From Lysinibacillus piscis (GTDB taxonomy: Bacteria > Bacillota > Bacilli > Bacillales_A > Planococcaceae), in NCBI RefSeq assembly GCF_026012395.1, contig NZ_BRZA01000002.1, positions 1,116,001 to 1,180,000 on the forward strand: a stretch of DNA of 64,000 nt. The letters run 5' to 3'. The position numbers were made by a program, and so were the translations under genes. This document shows, in pieces, positions 45,777 through 54,489 of the stretch. The notes beneath the pieces were generated by a model, which searched no databases, was not told where the DNA came from, and saw only the letters and a list, made by a program, of their open reading frames with translations. Every line of letters begins with the position of its first letter. Position 1 is the first letter of the stretch.

Positions 45777-46787
45777 TCACTGCGTTCTAGTCAAATATCT
45801 TTGGAAGTCTTTTAAGTCCTTTGCTAAAAATTCGTTGGATAACCATGTATTTGTTGTCTTGATATCATCTATCAAATGACTAAGCGATGTTTTATCTAAC
45901 TGACTAAAATACTTGGGAAGCACTGTATTTTTAATATTTTGTTGCCAATCACTATAGTCCTTTATTTTTTGTTGTACAAGATGTGATCGATTCGTATAAA
46001 TTGATTGTGCTAGTTGTTGATATTCCTTGAACGCCTCTGCAATAGCTTGCTCATCCTGTTTTTCAGTAGCTACTGCTAGTTTAGCTTGCACGCTCTGCCA
46101 TTTTTCAGGAGAGACTTCTTTTACTAGGTCATCTATATGAATATAAGTATCAGGTGCATTTACTAATGGACCTTTCTCGATTGCATAGGAAACTGTACCA
46201 TCATCATTTTTCACACCATTGACTGCAAATTTTGCAATCGTTGTCATCGCTTCCATGTAATCCTTTGCCTGTTGCCCCTTTAAATAGTTATCTGCAATAA
46301 ATTGTGCTTTTTCTAAGCCAAGTGAGATCATTGCTTGACGTTGTTCCTCTGTCATTTCACCAATATTTCGTACTAAAAAGTTTTTAGAGATTGTAGAATA
46401 GGTCGCATCATGTACTTGCTGGCTTGCTCCCTTTAAGCTGTTGACTAGCTTATCATTTGTTTGGATATGTGGAATGATGCTAGCTAACACATTATGCTCA
46501 ATTGCCTCGTCAAATCTTGCTTGCTGTTCTGTCCGAATTGCTAGCTGCTCTTCACTTCCCACAAAGTTTAATTTTCCACCATCTTTAAACATAGAGGCTA
46601 TTTTTTGAGCAATCTCTTCTGGTGCATCTTGAAGTTGAATTTGCGCATCGAATAACGCGCGTGCTTCCTGTCCGATTGTCACAGCATCCTGCTCTTTTTT
46701 TGCTACGGACAAAAATTCTTCTTCCTTCGATTGTACATGCCTTCCTTGCACGGTATTCACTGCATTCGTATAAGCCATGACTTTCAC
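45777..46787 (-). CDS. Uncharacterised mostly helical protein
   Basis: A 336-residue protein I do not recognise. It has no signal peptide or membrane segment and is highly charged and helical, with many Gln, Lys and Glu. Notable stretches are SMFKDGGKLNFVGSEEQLA near residue 67 and NNDGT-like NDDGTVSYAIEKGPLVNA near residue 195. The start is GTG at 46787 (MKVMAYTNAVN) with AGGAG nine bases upstream. It is in the same direction as the neighbouring sigma/anti-sigma operon, but a terminator separates them. The composition suggests a cytoplasmic or structural protein; no function is offered. Confidence 0.7.
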   Translation of the reverse strand: MKVMAYTNAVNTVQGRHVQSKEEEFLSVAKKEQDAVTIGQEARALFDAQIQLQDAPEEIAQKIASMFKDGGKLNFVGSEEQLAIRTEQQARFDEAIEHNVLASIIPHIQTNDKLVNSLKGASQQVHDATYSTISKNFLVRNIGEMTEEQRQAMISLGLEKAQFIADNYLKGQQAKDYMEAMTTIAKFAVNGVKNDDGTVSYAIEKGPLVNAPDTYIHIDDLVKEVSPEKWQSVQAKLAVATEKQDEQAIAEAFKEYQQLAQSIYTNRSHLVQQKIKDYSDWQQNIKNTVLPKYFSQLDKTSLSHLIDDIKTTNTWLSNEFLAKDLKDFQRYLTRTQ

Positions 46788-46862
46788 TATCTACCACTCC
46801 TATTTTTATAATATTTAACATTTATATCGGATGCATTACAAATAATTAAATCTCAAACAAAA

Positions 46863-46905
46863 ATTCATCCCTATAACAGCAGAACATTTTGTCATAGGGA
46901 TGAAT
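46863..46905 (-). terminator. Terminator after the sigma/anti-sigma operon
   Basis: On the minus strand ATTCATCCCTAT and ATAGGGATGAAT form a perfect 12-bp stem followed by TTTTTGTTT, directly after the stop of 46909-48420. Confidence 0.9.
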
Positions 46906-46908
46906 ACG

Positions 46909-48420
46909 TTATTTATATAATGGTACACGTATTGGTTTTTCAGGCTTTTCTAGTGTTTTTACAGATGTTAAATGCAATGTAAAGGTTTGATCGATATCAT
47001 CAAGTCCATAAACATAAAACGTATCACCGCTTCTCATCGTTTCATATAACTTTCCTTCCGCATCCTCTAGTACCCAATTCGTAAATTCGTCAGCAATCTT
47101 GCTAGCATTGTAATCAAGCGTTAGTTCCACATGCTTATTCTGCTTGATAAACGGCCATTTTCTTCTCAAATCAAGCTCTTTCACAAGCTCCATTTTGGCT
47201 ACCTTCACTAACTCATTATCATAATGAATCGGTGTTTGCTCTGTTAGCTTTTTCGGATGGAAGGTTATCGACTCATCCACCATTTTATCTTTGACAAAGC
47301 CTGCTACTACAAGTGTTGGCTGCTGTATATCAATTGGTTTAAATCGCTCTCTCTGCTCCCAGCTAAGAGATTCTTCCAATGTATGGCCATCTGCTGATAA
47401 CTCTCCCCCTCGTTCACTACCCAACCAATTTTGATGAACATAGTTGGATAGCACGACATTACCTTGTTCATCTTCAATTGTATAGGCTACATCTAACCCT
47501 AGTGACCTAAAGCTAAAGGGAGAAAATTTCGTTTCCTTAAATGGTGTTGTATATGCTGTCGTATAATGGATTGTTGTGGCAGACGGTGTGTATTCCACAC
47601 TGTCAAAGGCTACACGAGCATTGCCTTGCTCCAATACAACATGCTGTAAATCCACTTTTTTCAATGCAGCAAACGCCTTTTGAATGGACAGTGGTATTTT
47701 TAGCTCCCAATTACCCATCCTGTCATTAATCTGAGGAACTTTCCAAATTAATGTACCATCCTCGGTCACATTTGGTGTATCAATTTGAACAAGCGCACTT
47801 CCTCCCTCTATATATTGCACCCATTGCATCAAATTCTGACCATCTATCACTTTTCCAGATTTTGATACAAATTGCATTGTACTATGGTATACCCAATTAT
47901 CTAATGGGTATTTTTCCTGACCATTTTCCAGCAATTTATACGTAAAAGCAATACGGGTTGTATCGACCATGACTTCCTTTACCTGCAATGTATAGCCATT
48001 ATCTGTCACAGAATAGTCTACTTGCTCTGTGAAACCTAGTTTTTCTGCCTCATTCAACCCCGGATCAACCTTGTCTGTAGAAAATAAACTGGTAACAAAC
48101 TGCGCAAAGCTTGGTGTAACTGCGGTAACAATACCTATCGTCAAAATAGCAGCTGCTGCAATACTAAGCCCTTTTGCCCAAAATCTCTTTTTCTTTTGAT
48201 ATGGTTTTAATTGTGCCAATACTTGGTCATTAAAATCAGTTGGTAATGTAGGCTGTTGCAGTGTGTCTGTTATAAATTGTGACTCCCCTTGAAATAAAGT
48301 AATCATTTCCTGACATTGCTGACAATGCTCTATATGCGCTTTCATCGTATATTGCTCATTTTCTGACAGTAACTCGTCCACATACTGTGATAGTTTATCC
48401 ACGCTTGGACAATTCATCAT
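46909..48420 (-). CDS. Membrane anti-sigma factor with zinc-finger N-terminus (DUF4179-like)
   Basis: A 503-residue protein. Its N-terminus (MMNCPSVDKLSQYVDELL, then HIEHCQQCQEMI, an H-x3-C-x2-C motif near residue 40) is the ZAS anti-sigma fold that binds ECF sigma factors. One membrane helix (~88-110, AAAAILTIGIVTAVTPSFA) leads to a long extracytoplasmic domain (~115-500) of the DUF4179 type. The start is the ATG pair at 48420 with AAGGAGG six bases upstream; it overlaps the sigma gene by about 26 bases, so the two are coupled. It should hold the sigma factor inactive until an envelope signal. Confidence 0.88.
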   Translation of the reverse strand: MMNCPSVDKLSQYVDELLSENEQYTMKAHIEHCQQCQEMITLFQGESQFITDTLQQPTLPTDFNDQVLAQLKPYQKKKRFWAKGLSIAAAAILTIGIVTAVTPSFAQFVTSLFSTDKVDPGLNEAEKLGFTEQVDYSVTDNGYTLQVKEVMVDTTRIAFTYKLLENGQEKYPLDNWVYHSTMQFVSKSGKVIDGQNLMQWVQYIEGGSALVQIDTPNVTEDGTLIWKVPQINDRMGNWELKIPLSIQKAFAALKKVDLQHVVLEQGNARVAFDSVEYTPSATTIHYTTAYTTPFKETKFSPFSFRSLGLDVAYTIEDEQGNVVLSNYVHQNWLGSERGGELSADGHTLEESLSWEQRERFKPIDIQQPTLVVAGFVKDKMVDESITFHPKKLTEQTPIHYDNELVKVAKMELVKELDLRRKWPFIKQNKHVELTLDYNASKIADEFTNWVLEDAEGKLYETMRSGDTFYVYGLDDIDQTFTLHLTSVKTLEKPEKPIRVPLYK

Positions 48421-48955
48421 AATCGCCTCCTTTTCGCACTTCATCACGCATCTTTTTCTTTGAGCGATGTAGCTTATTGCGTACATCTGACAAGGAAATA
48501 TGTAAGAGCTCACTAATTTCTTCATATGATAGCTCATTGCTATAACGTAGCAATAAAATCATACGTTCCTGTTCGGGCAATGTGCTCAGTAACTGCTCCA
48601 ATTGCCGCTCCTTTTCCCTTTTCAAATAAATAATTTCAGGATGTTCAGCTTCAATGAGCTGCTCTTCTGTGAATTGCTCATTTTGGATTTTGTACTGCTT
48701 CTTGCGTAATTCATCTAAACAATGATTGATAGCCACGCGATATAGCCAGCTTTTAAATGAGCCTGTTGCCTCATATTTACCAAGCTGCTCATATACTTTA
48801 AAGAATACTTCCTGTACAAGATCCTGCGCAAGATGTGGTTGCCTTGTCATGCGTAAAATGGTTGCATAGAGTGGATTTTTATACTGTTCGATAATATGTG
48901 TATACGCTTGCTTATTTCCTGCTAACACATCTTGAATAACGGCTTGTTCGTCCAA
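48395..48955 (-). CDS. ECF RNA polymerase sigma factor
   Basis: A 186-residue sigma-70-family ECF factor. Region 2 (~15-85) has QDLVQEVFFKVYEQLGKY and GSFKSWLYRVAINHCLDEL. Region 4 (~120-180) has LPEQERMILLLRYSNELSYEEISELLHISLSDVRNKLHRSK, with the usual helix-turn-helix. The start is TTG at 48955, because AGGGGGAG lies six bases upstream; the upstream GTG (48973) would overlap that site. It is followed by its overlapping anti-sigma gene, the standard layout. The regulon is unknown; such factors usually also transcribe their own operon. Confidence 0.92.
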   Translation of the reverse strand: MDEQAVIQDVLAGNKQAYTHIIEQYKNPLYATILRMTRQPHLAQDLVQEVFFKVYEQLGKYEATGSFKSWLYRVAINHCLDELRKKQYKIQNEQFTEEQLIEAEHPEIIYLKREKERQLEQLLSTLPEQERMILLLRYSNELSYEEISELLHISLSDVRNKLHRSKKKMRDEVRKGGDYDELSKRG

Positions 48956-49069
48956 GTCAACTCCCCCTTTCACTTACTATAACGAGTTTAGTTATGTAAA
49001 AATTTCAATTGCTCCTAAAAAATATATAGCTAGCCGTTTGTTTGGAAATTTCTATCCGTTACATCAACA

Positions 49070-49097
49070 AAAGGCTACTCAGAAAACTGAATAGCCT
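49070..49097 (-). terminator. Terminator after the MurF-like pair
   Basis: On the minus strand AGGCTATTCA and TGAGTAGCCT form a short stem followed by TTTTGTTG, just past the stop of 49104-50492. Confidence 0.75.
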
Positions 49098-49103
49098 CAT
49101 CAT

Positions 49104-50492
49104 CTATTCTTGTGCCCTTAATCTTTTCGCAAAATCAATCATCGAACGACTAGACATCGGACCTTTGACAAGCACGATACTTCCTTTATCGAGCTTTGGC
49201 TTCAAAAATTCAAGCACATCCTTTGCGTCTTTAAAGCAATGTACCTCCGCCATTGTGCCGTCTTGCTGTGCTTGTTTGGCGATAAACTCTGCCTTTTTGC
49301 CAATTGTCACTAAGGTATGAACCGTTTGTTTAGCAAGTAATGTTCCAATTTCACGATGATACTTCTCTTCAAATTGCCCTAAGCGTTTAATATCACCTAA
49401 AATCACGATTACTTTTTTCCCTTTGCCCATCGTACCTAGTACCTTTAAAGCTGCCTCAATCGAAGTTGGGTTATTTGTCCATGTATCATCAATAATCATG
49501 CTACCATTAACACCTGTGACCACTTCTAAATGCCTTGCCATTGGTTGGAATGTGCGTAAATGTGCTAAGATTGTCGGAAGTGACAGTCCCATTCGATGGC
49601 AGCCTGCAATCGCTGCAAGTGCATTGTATACTTGATGTTCGCCAAAGCCTGCCACAAATGCTTTGTACGTATCATCACCGAAATGCAGCATAAAGGTCAT
49701 ACCTTTTTTGCTATATTGAATTTGAGTAGCTCGATAATCGGCTGCCACTTGCAAGCCAAATGTGAACACTTTTCCACGAAAGCTACTAATCGGTAGCTGC
49801 TGAATATTCCGGTCATCTGCATTAATAATCAATGTCCCTCCTTGCCGAATACCCTCTAGTAGCTCTCCCTTTGCTTTAATATAACCCGCTAAATTTTTAC
49901 AGCCATCTAAATGATGGACACCAATATTGGTCATAATGCCAATGGTCGGCTGATAAATCATACATTGATGCTTAATATTGCCTGTATTGCCTAGCCCTAG
50001 CTCAAATATCGCTGCCTCTGTTTGCTTATCAATCCCTGTTAAATAAGGTAGTGACTGACGTGGCTCGTTTTTACTACTAATTGATGCCTGCACAGCCCAC
50101 TCCTGACTTGCAATATGTTTCATCATCTCTTTCACCGTTGTTTTACCACATGTACCCGTTAACGCTACTACAGGGATTTGAAAGAGCTTGCGATAATAAT
50201 CTAAAAAAAGCCAATAAGCCTGCACAAGACTTCTCACATACAAAATCGTTGCATTGGTGTGGACGTCCTGCAATTCTGTCAGTGGCTTATCCGTTACAAT
50301 TAGCACAGGCTCATATTGCTGAAATGTTTGCCAATGGATGGGCTCATGTTTACTTACAAACAGCATTGTATGGCTATGAGTTAAGTCATGACGTTGATAA
50401 TAAATCGCATGTTTGATGGACCACTGTTCAGAGCCCTTCACTAATTCTCCCTTGACGACCTGTTGAATTTTCCTCACACTAATCGGTTGCAA
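49104..50492 (-). CDS. MurF-like Mur-ligase family protein, paralogue 2
   Basis: A 462-residue Mur ligase. The N-terminal domain (1-~100, ISVRKIQQVVKGELVKG) resembles the MurF UDP-binding domain but has diverged. The central ATPase has ALTGTCGKTTVKEMM near residue 112, MTNIGVHHLDG near 185 and the carbamylated-Lys region YIKAKGELLEGI near 203. The C-terminal domain has MIIDDTWTNNPTSIEAALKVL near residue 330. It forms an amide bond using ATP. Canonical MurF adds D-Ala-D-Ala. Two tandem copies beside ATP-grasp ligases suggest another peptide product (inference). The start is TTG at 50492 with AAGGAGG seven bases upstream, 15 bases after its paralogue. Confidence 0.88.
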   Translation of the reverse strand: MQPISVRKIQQVVKGELVKGSEQWSIKHAIYYQRHDLTHSHTMLFVSKHEPIHWQTFQQYEPVLIVTDKPLTELQDVHTNATILYVRSLVQAYWLFLDYYRKLFQIPVVALTGTCGKTTVKEMMKHIASQEWAVQASISSKNEPRQSLPYLTGIDKQTEAAIFELGLGNTGNIKHQCMIYQPTIGIMTNIGVHHLDGCKNLAGYIKAKGELLEGIRQGGTLIINADDRNIQQLPISSFRGKVFTFGLQVAADYRATQIQYSKKGMTFMLHFGDDTYKAFVAGFGEHQVYNALAAIAGCHRMGLSLPTILAHLRTFQPMARHLEVVTGVNGSMIIDDTWTNNPTSIEAALKVLGTMGKGKKVIVILGDIKRLGQFEEKYHREIGTLLAKQTVHTLVTIGKKAEFIAKQAQQDGTMAEVHCFKDAKDVLEFLKPKLDKGSIVLVKGPMSSRSMIDFAKRLRAQE

Positions 50493-50507
50493 AAATGTCC
50501 TCCTTCC

Positions 50508-51893
50508 TTACTTGTGCTTTTTTTGCGCTAATTCCTTCGCTAAATTGGCTACTTGCTTGCTATACATATCACCTTTAATTAACACAACACTTTTCTCATC
50601 CATCATATCCTGCAATAATGGATAAACCAGTATACTATTTTTAAAGGAATAGGTACGTCCTTTAAACCCTAGCTTTACGGCATGGTCCGCCATAATGCGT
50701 GCATGCTCCCCTATGGTAATAAGCACATCTACACCAATCCGCTGAATTAATTCACCTGCTTGCTCATGCACAATATATCCCCATGAGCCTAAATCGGTAA
50801 TCGTGCCAATCACTGCTATTTTCTGCTTGCCTTGCCCTAATACTTGTAGCACCTTCAATGCCGCTTCTAAAGAGGTTGTGGTAATGCTCCACGTATCGTC
50901 AATCAGCACAGAGCCATTTAGTCCTTCGACTACTTGCAATTGCTTATTTAATCGACGGAAGGATGCAAGCTGTTTAATCGCAACTAAAATTGGGACATCC
51001 ATCGCATCGACTGCGGCAATCGTGGCAAGTGCGTTATACACTTGATGTTCACCATAGCCTGGCACAAATACTTTATAAACACTTTGCTGACAATGTAAGT
51101 AAAACTGCATACCGTGCTGACTATATCGGATATGGCTTGCTCGAAAATCACAGGATGGATGTCTACCTATTTTGATAATACGTCCTTGAAAAGTCGTCAA
51201 ATCAATTTTCTGTGTATGCTGGTCTTCTGCATTAATGATGAGTACACCATCTGGCTCCAAAATCTCTAACATTTCTGCCTTCGCCTGTATATAGCCATCC
51301 AATGTTTTACAATAGTTCAGATGGTGTGCACCAATATTCGTAATAATGCCAATGGTTGGTTTGAAGTATTTCCCTGCATTACGCACATCCCCTGGCGAGC
51401 CAACTGCCGTTTCAAATACTGCCGCTTCCGTCTGCTCATCAATCCCTAGCAAATATTGGAGTGAAGCGGTGCGAGAATTACTACTAAGCGTTGTAGCAGT
51501 CACATTTTTTTCTACGGATAGCACATGTTTAATCATTTCCTTTGTCGTTGTTTTCCCAGATGTGCCTGTAATTGCAACAATAGGGATTGTAAATTGACTG
51601 CGATAAAATGATACAAATTGCCAGTAGGCTTCCTCCGTATTCACTACTTGAATTAATACAAGTTGCTCTGGAAGTTCCTGCCGATTATAATGCCAATCCG
51701 TAATTAAAATAAATGGAAAAAACGGCTCTAATTTTTTCCAATTCACAATACGTTTATTCGTAAATAATGCTGTATAGGGCCTTTTCACTTGCTTTAAACG
51801 ATAAGCCCCATGCTGAATCAGTAGTTCTTCCTCTCCTTGTATAAGCTGACCTGCTATCCTACTTGTCAAATGCTTCACTGAAAGAGGCTTCAT
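50508..51893 (-). CDS. MurF-like Mur-ligase family protein, paralogue 1
   Basis: A 461-residue paralogue of the next gene, collinear along its whole length. It has N-terminal LSVKHLTSRIAGQLIQGEEEL, Walker A AITGTSGKTTTKEMI near residue 110, the ATP-site motif ITNIGAHHLNYC near 183, the carbamyl-Lys region YIQAKAEMLEIL near 203 and LIDDTWSITTTSLEAALKVL near 328. The NPxS of MurF (ANP in the classic motif) is replaced by ITTTS, so substrate recognition probably differs between the paralogues. AAGGGAG lies ~12 bases upstream of the ATG. It is transcribed away from the ATP-grasp gene at 52030, with a 136-base shared promoter region. Confidence 0.88.
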   Translation of the reverse strand: MKPLSVKHLTSRIAGQLIQGEEELLIQHGAYRLKQVKRPYTALFTNKRIVNWKKLEPFFPFILITDWHYNRQELPEQLVLIQVVNTEEAYWQFVSFYRSQFTIPIVAITGTSGKTTTKEMIKHVLSVEKNVTATTLSSNSRTASLQYLLGIDEQTEAAVFETAVGSPGDVRNAGKYFKPTIGIITNIGAHHLNYCKTLDGYIQAKAEMLEILEPDGVLIINAEDQHTQKIDLTTFQGRIIKIGRHPSCDFRASHIRYSQHGMQFYLHCQQSVYKVFVPGYGEHQVYNALATIAAVDAMDVPILVAIKQLASFRRLNKQLQVVEGLNGSVLIDDTWSITTTSLEAALKVLQVLGQGKQKIAVIGTITDLGSWGYIVHEQAGELIQRIGVDVLITIGEHARIMADHAVKLGFKGRTYSFKNSILVYPLLQDMMDEKSVVLIKGDMYSKQVANLAKELAQKKHK

Positions 51894-52029
51894 AACGTTT
51901 CACGCTCCCTTCTTTTCTACTATATGACCGATTTATGCAAGTTGCTTGGATTTAGGCAAGATACATAACTAGAAAAAGGCTAGTTATGTACATATACATA
52001 GAATACGTAGCTCAGTACTAGTTAAAGGA

Positions 52030-53241
52030 GTGTTCTATCTGAAAACGATTATTTTTATTGGAACCAATAAATCAGGTTCCAGTCGGGAAGCAACAAAAGC
52101 AGCCGAAAAATTAGGTTTTTTTACTGTTCTTTTCACCAATAATGCCAAACAGCTAGAGCAACGGCGAACCTACCCCGATATTCATAAAATGGTGTTGATT
52201 GACACATCGAATATAGATGCAATGAAAGACGAAATTGATCATCTCCAACGTATTGGTTTATCGATTCAATCCATTGTCAGCTTTGTAGACCCTTTTGTGC
52301 ATATCGCCTCCATGCTTTGTGATGAATTTTGCCATAATGTCACATCTTCTACAGCCATTGAAATCATGGAAGACAAGGAACAAACAAGAAGGTTATTGCA
52401 AAATCAGTCCTATTCACCGAAATTTGTCCTATTGAAGCCCTATGAAAAATATGTAGCTAATATGACTTTCCCTATTATTGTGAAATCACCCAAATCCACA
52501 GGCTCCAAAGATGTGCTGCTAGCGAAAGATCCTCAGCAACTTCAGCAACATATCGCCTTTTTACAAAGCAAGCACCCACAGGAGAACGTGATGTTAGAAG
52601 AATATATGGATGGCCCACAATATTTAGTAGAGGCACTTGTTTATCAAAGGCAACCCCATCTGATTGGTGTCATGGAGCAGGAAATTACACAAGGGCAACG
52701 CTTTATCATTACAGGCTATGGTGTCCTCTCCCACCTATCACAAGAAATGAAAACAAGTCTTGAAGAAGTGCTACAATCTATCGTGACTGCGCTACATATT
52801 GAAAATGGAGCACTGCATTTAGAATTGCGCTTAACGACGCAAGGTTGGAAACTCATTGAAATCAATCCTCGTATTTCAGGAGGAGCGATGAACCGTATGC
52901 TCGCCGCTGCATTTGGCTTTAATTTAGTAGAGGAAACATTGAAGCTACATGTTGGGCAAGTACCGATGATTCAACCAAAATATCGCAAATTTATTTATAC
53001 AAAATATGTAATTGTGGAACGAAGAGGCATTTTAGAAAAGGTGATTGGCAAGAATAGAGCAATGAAGACAAAGGGTGTTGTAGGCGTTTATGTGAAGCCG
53101 AAAAAAGGTACATTATTGACACCGCCATTGTCGATGGGTCATCGCTATGCCTATGTTATAGCGGAGGGTGACACATTAGCAGAGGCAAAAAACAATGCTG
53201 TGACTGCTGCAAAGGAGATTAAATTTATTTTGAAGGTGTGA
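52030..53241 (+). CDS. ATP-grasp peptide/amino-acid ligase
   Basis: A ~400-residue ATP-grasp enzyme. The N-terminal Rossmann part is KTIIFIGTNKSGSSREATKA. The ATP-grasp part has FPIIVKSPKSTGSKDVLLAK near residue 157, VMLEEYMDGPQYLVEALVY near 195 and the metal-binding LIEINPRISGGAMNRMLA near 280. The closest families are L-amino-acid ligases (BacD-like) and carbamoyl-phosphate-synthase-type ATP-grasp. The given GTG at 52030 touches its AAAGGAG site, so real initiation may be at the CTG at 52039, eight bases after it, giving MKTIIFIGTN. It is divergent from the MurF-like pair and ends in a terminator. Confidence 0.85.
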   Translation: MFYLKTIIFIGTNKSGSSREATKAAEKLGFFTVLFTNNAKQLEQRRTYPDIHKMVLIDTSNIDAMKDEIDHLQRIGLSIQSIVSFVDPFVHIASMLCDEFCHNVTSSTAIEIMEDKEQTRRLLQNQSYSPKFVLLKPYEKYVANMTFPIIVKSPKSTGSKDVLLAKDPQQLQQHIAFLQSKHPQENVMLEEYMDGPQYLVEALVYQRQPHLIGVMEQEITQGQRFIITGYGVLSHLSQEMKTSLEEVLQSIVTALHIENGALHLELRLTTQGWKLIEINPRISGGAMNRMLAAAFGFNLVEETLKLHVGQVPMIQPKYRKFIYTKYVIVERRGILEKVIGKNRAMKTKGVVGVYVKPKKGTLLTPPLSMGHRYAYVIAEGDTLAEAKNNAVTAAKEIKFILKV

Positions 53242-53244
53242 GAG

Positions 53245-53273
53245 AAAGAGTGGCTATTTGATTGCCACTCTTT
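53245..53273 (+). terminator. Terminator after the ATP-grasp gene
   Basis: AAAGAGTGGC (53245-53254) pairs with GCCACTCTTT (53264-53273), followed by TCTT. It is a few bases past the stop and close to the 3' end of the convergent small membrane-protein gene. Confidence 0.88.
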
Positions 53274-53275
53274 TC

Positions 53276-53557
53276 TTATGAATGTCTCAATTTAAACATA
53301 GACCAAACTACATATAAAAGAGATAATGTTAGCAATATTAAAAATAACCAAGAGATTAATACATAAGGAATACCTGAGAAGCCCTTACTTAAAACATATA
53401 TTTGTAAAACACAAAATACGAAGCCATATAAAGAGAGTATTACAGGGATATATATCTTCAGTTTTGTATTTTTCAACCATATATATAATATAAACGCCAA
53501 AAATACGAATGAAATGATCAGTAAAGGTAGTGAAACTGCAAGGTCGAATATTCTCAA
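53276..53557 (-). CDS. Small three-helix membrane protein
   Basis: A 93-residue hydrophobic protein with three likely membrane helices (~7-28, ~35-57, ~64-86) and a short basic tail. No family is recognised. The start is TTG at 53557, supported by GGGGGG six bases upstream. It follows the nucleotidyltransferase gene by 11 bases in the same direction, so the two are probably co-transcribed. Confidence 0.65.
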   Translation of the reverse strand: MRIFDLAVSLPLLIISFVFLAFILYIWLKNTKLKIYIPVILSLYGFVFCVLQIYVLSKGFSGIPYVLISWLFLILLTLSLLYVVWSMFKLRHS

Positions 53558-53568
53558 AGCAATCCCCC

Positions 53569-54336
53569 CTATAAATCAACTGGGCTTTTTAATTGCCAAC
53601 CATCTATATAAAAATCACCCATCTGATGCAATACATAGTTGACTAGTTCTTCATATATTTTCACCATTTTTTGTCCATCCTCTTCTTGTAATGCTTGGAG
53701 AAAAAGATGTTTAAATGTTGTATCTGGAAAAACCTTTTTCAAATATTTTTTACCATATGTTGCATCAGTAAGGTAGGAATACATTTGATAAGCAGGAATG
53801 GTTTCTAAACGTAAAAAACGACAATAATCCGAAAATAAATCAGCCAACGAATTGAAATAAACAAAATGAAAATCTACTCTTTTTTGTTCAAAACAATCCT
53901 TTAAATTATCCAAGGCATCCCAAATTGAATATTTTTTCATTTCTAACATCGTTTCATTTAGCGGACTATATTCTTTTTTTAGCCATTCAGAGGCTGCTAC
54001 TTTCAATTCAGTTATGACACCTATTTTATCGAATAAAGGCATGCCTGTCATAAATTGCACCATTGCCATTGTGCGATGGCTCTGAAAATCCTCTTGAAAA
54101 TATCGCTGAATTTGTTGTGGTGGATTCACAAAATATTCTATAAGAAAACCATTCACCACACGATTTCCTCTTTCTCTCCAATTGGCATCATCAGCTAAAA
54201 TAATATGTACGTCTATATCGGAACGCTTCGAAGGATTTCCTGTTACATAGCTTCCACATACAAGTGCCGCCACTACATCATCTCTAGTCTGCCAATCTTT
54301 CAAAAACGCTTCGAGTGCTATTTTCCAATCTTCCAT
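53569..54336 (-). CDS. Nucleotidyltransferase-domain protein
   Basis: A 255-residue protein whose N-terminus carries the polymerase-beta-type nucleotidyltransferase motif: ALVCGSYVTG near residue 25, then SDIDVHIIL with Asp40 and Asp42 as metal ligands. The rest (~100-250) is helical, as in stand-alone or aminoglycoside-type nucleotidyltransferases. The target could be a small molecule, a tRNA or a protein; nothing here decides. GGTGAGG precedes the ATG. The HepT-like gene at 27034-27462 is far away and is not an obvious partner. Confidence 0.8.
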   Translation of the reverse strand: MEDWKIALEAFLKDWQTRDDVVAALVCGSYVTGNPSKRSDIDVHIILADDANWRERGNRVVNGFLIEYFVNPPQQIQRYFQEDFQSHRTMAMVQFMTGMPLFDKIGVITELKVAASEWLKKEYSPLNETMLEMKKYSIWDALDNLKDCFEQKRVDFHFVYFNSLADLFSDYCRFLRLETIPAYQMYSYLTDATYGKKYLKKVFPDTTFKHLFLQALQEEDGQKMVKIYEELVNYVLHQMGDFYIDGWQLKSPVDL

Positions 54337-54436
54337 AAAAGTATCCTCACCATTTTCTATATCAAATTAAGCTACCTACTATCACAATTCAAGATAAACT
54401 TAGAAAATCCCTGCTTTTCTACTGAAAAAGGGCAAA

Positions 54437-54482
54437 AAAGCTGCCTGAAAAGTCAATATACCTCTACACTTCAGGCAGCTTT
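54437..54482 (-). terminator. Terminator after the ATP-grasp/Mur fusion gene
   Basis: On the minus strand AAAGCTGCCTGAA and TTCAGGCAGCTTT form a 13-bp stem followed by more T residues, just after the stop of 54490-56613. Confidence 0.88.
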
Positions 54483-54489
54483 CCTTTAT

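Noticed and set aside
48421-48537. Longer start for the anti-sigma protein
   Set aside because: The 39 extra codons lie inside the sigma gene. The ATG at 48420 has AAGGAGG at the right distance and gives the usual zinc-finger start.
53569-54336. MntA antitoxin partner for the HepT-like protein
   Set aside because: It has a nucleotidyltransferase motif but lies 26 kb away, is much longer than MntA and has a different C-terminus.
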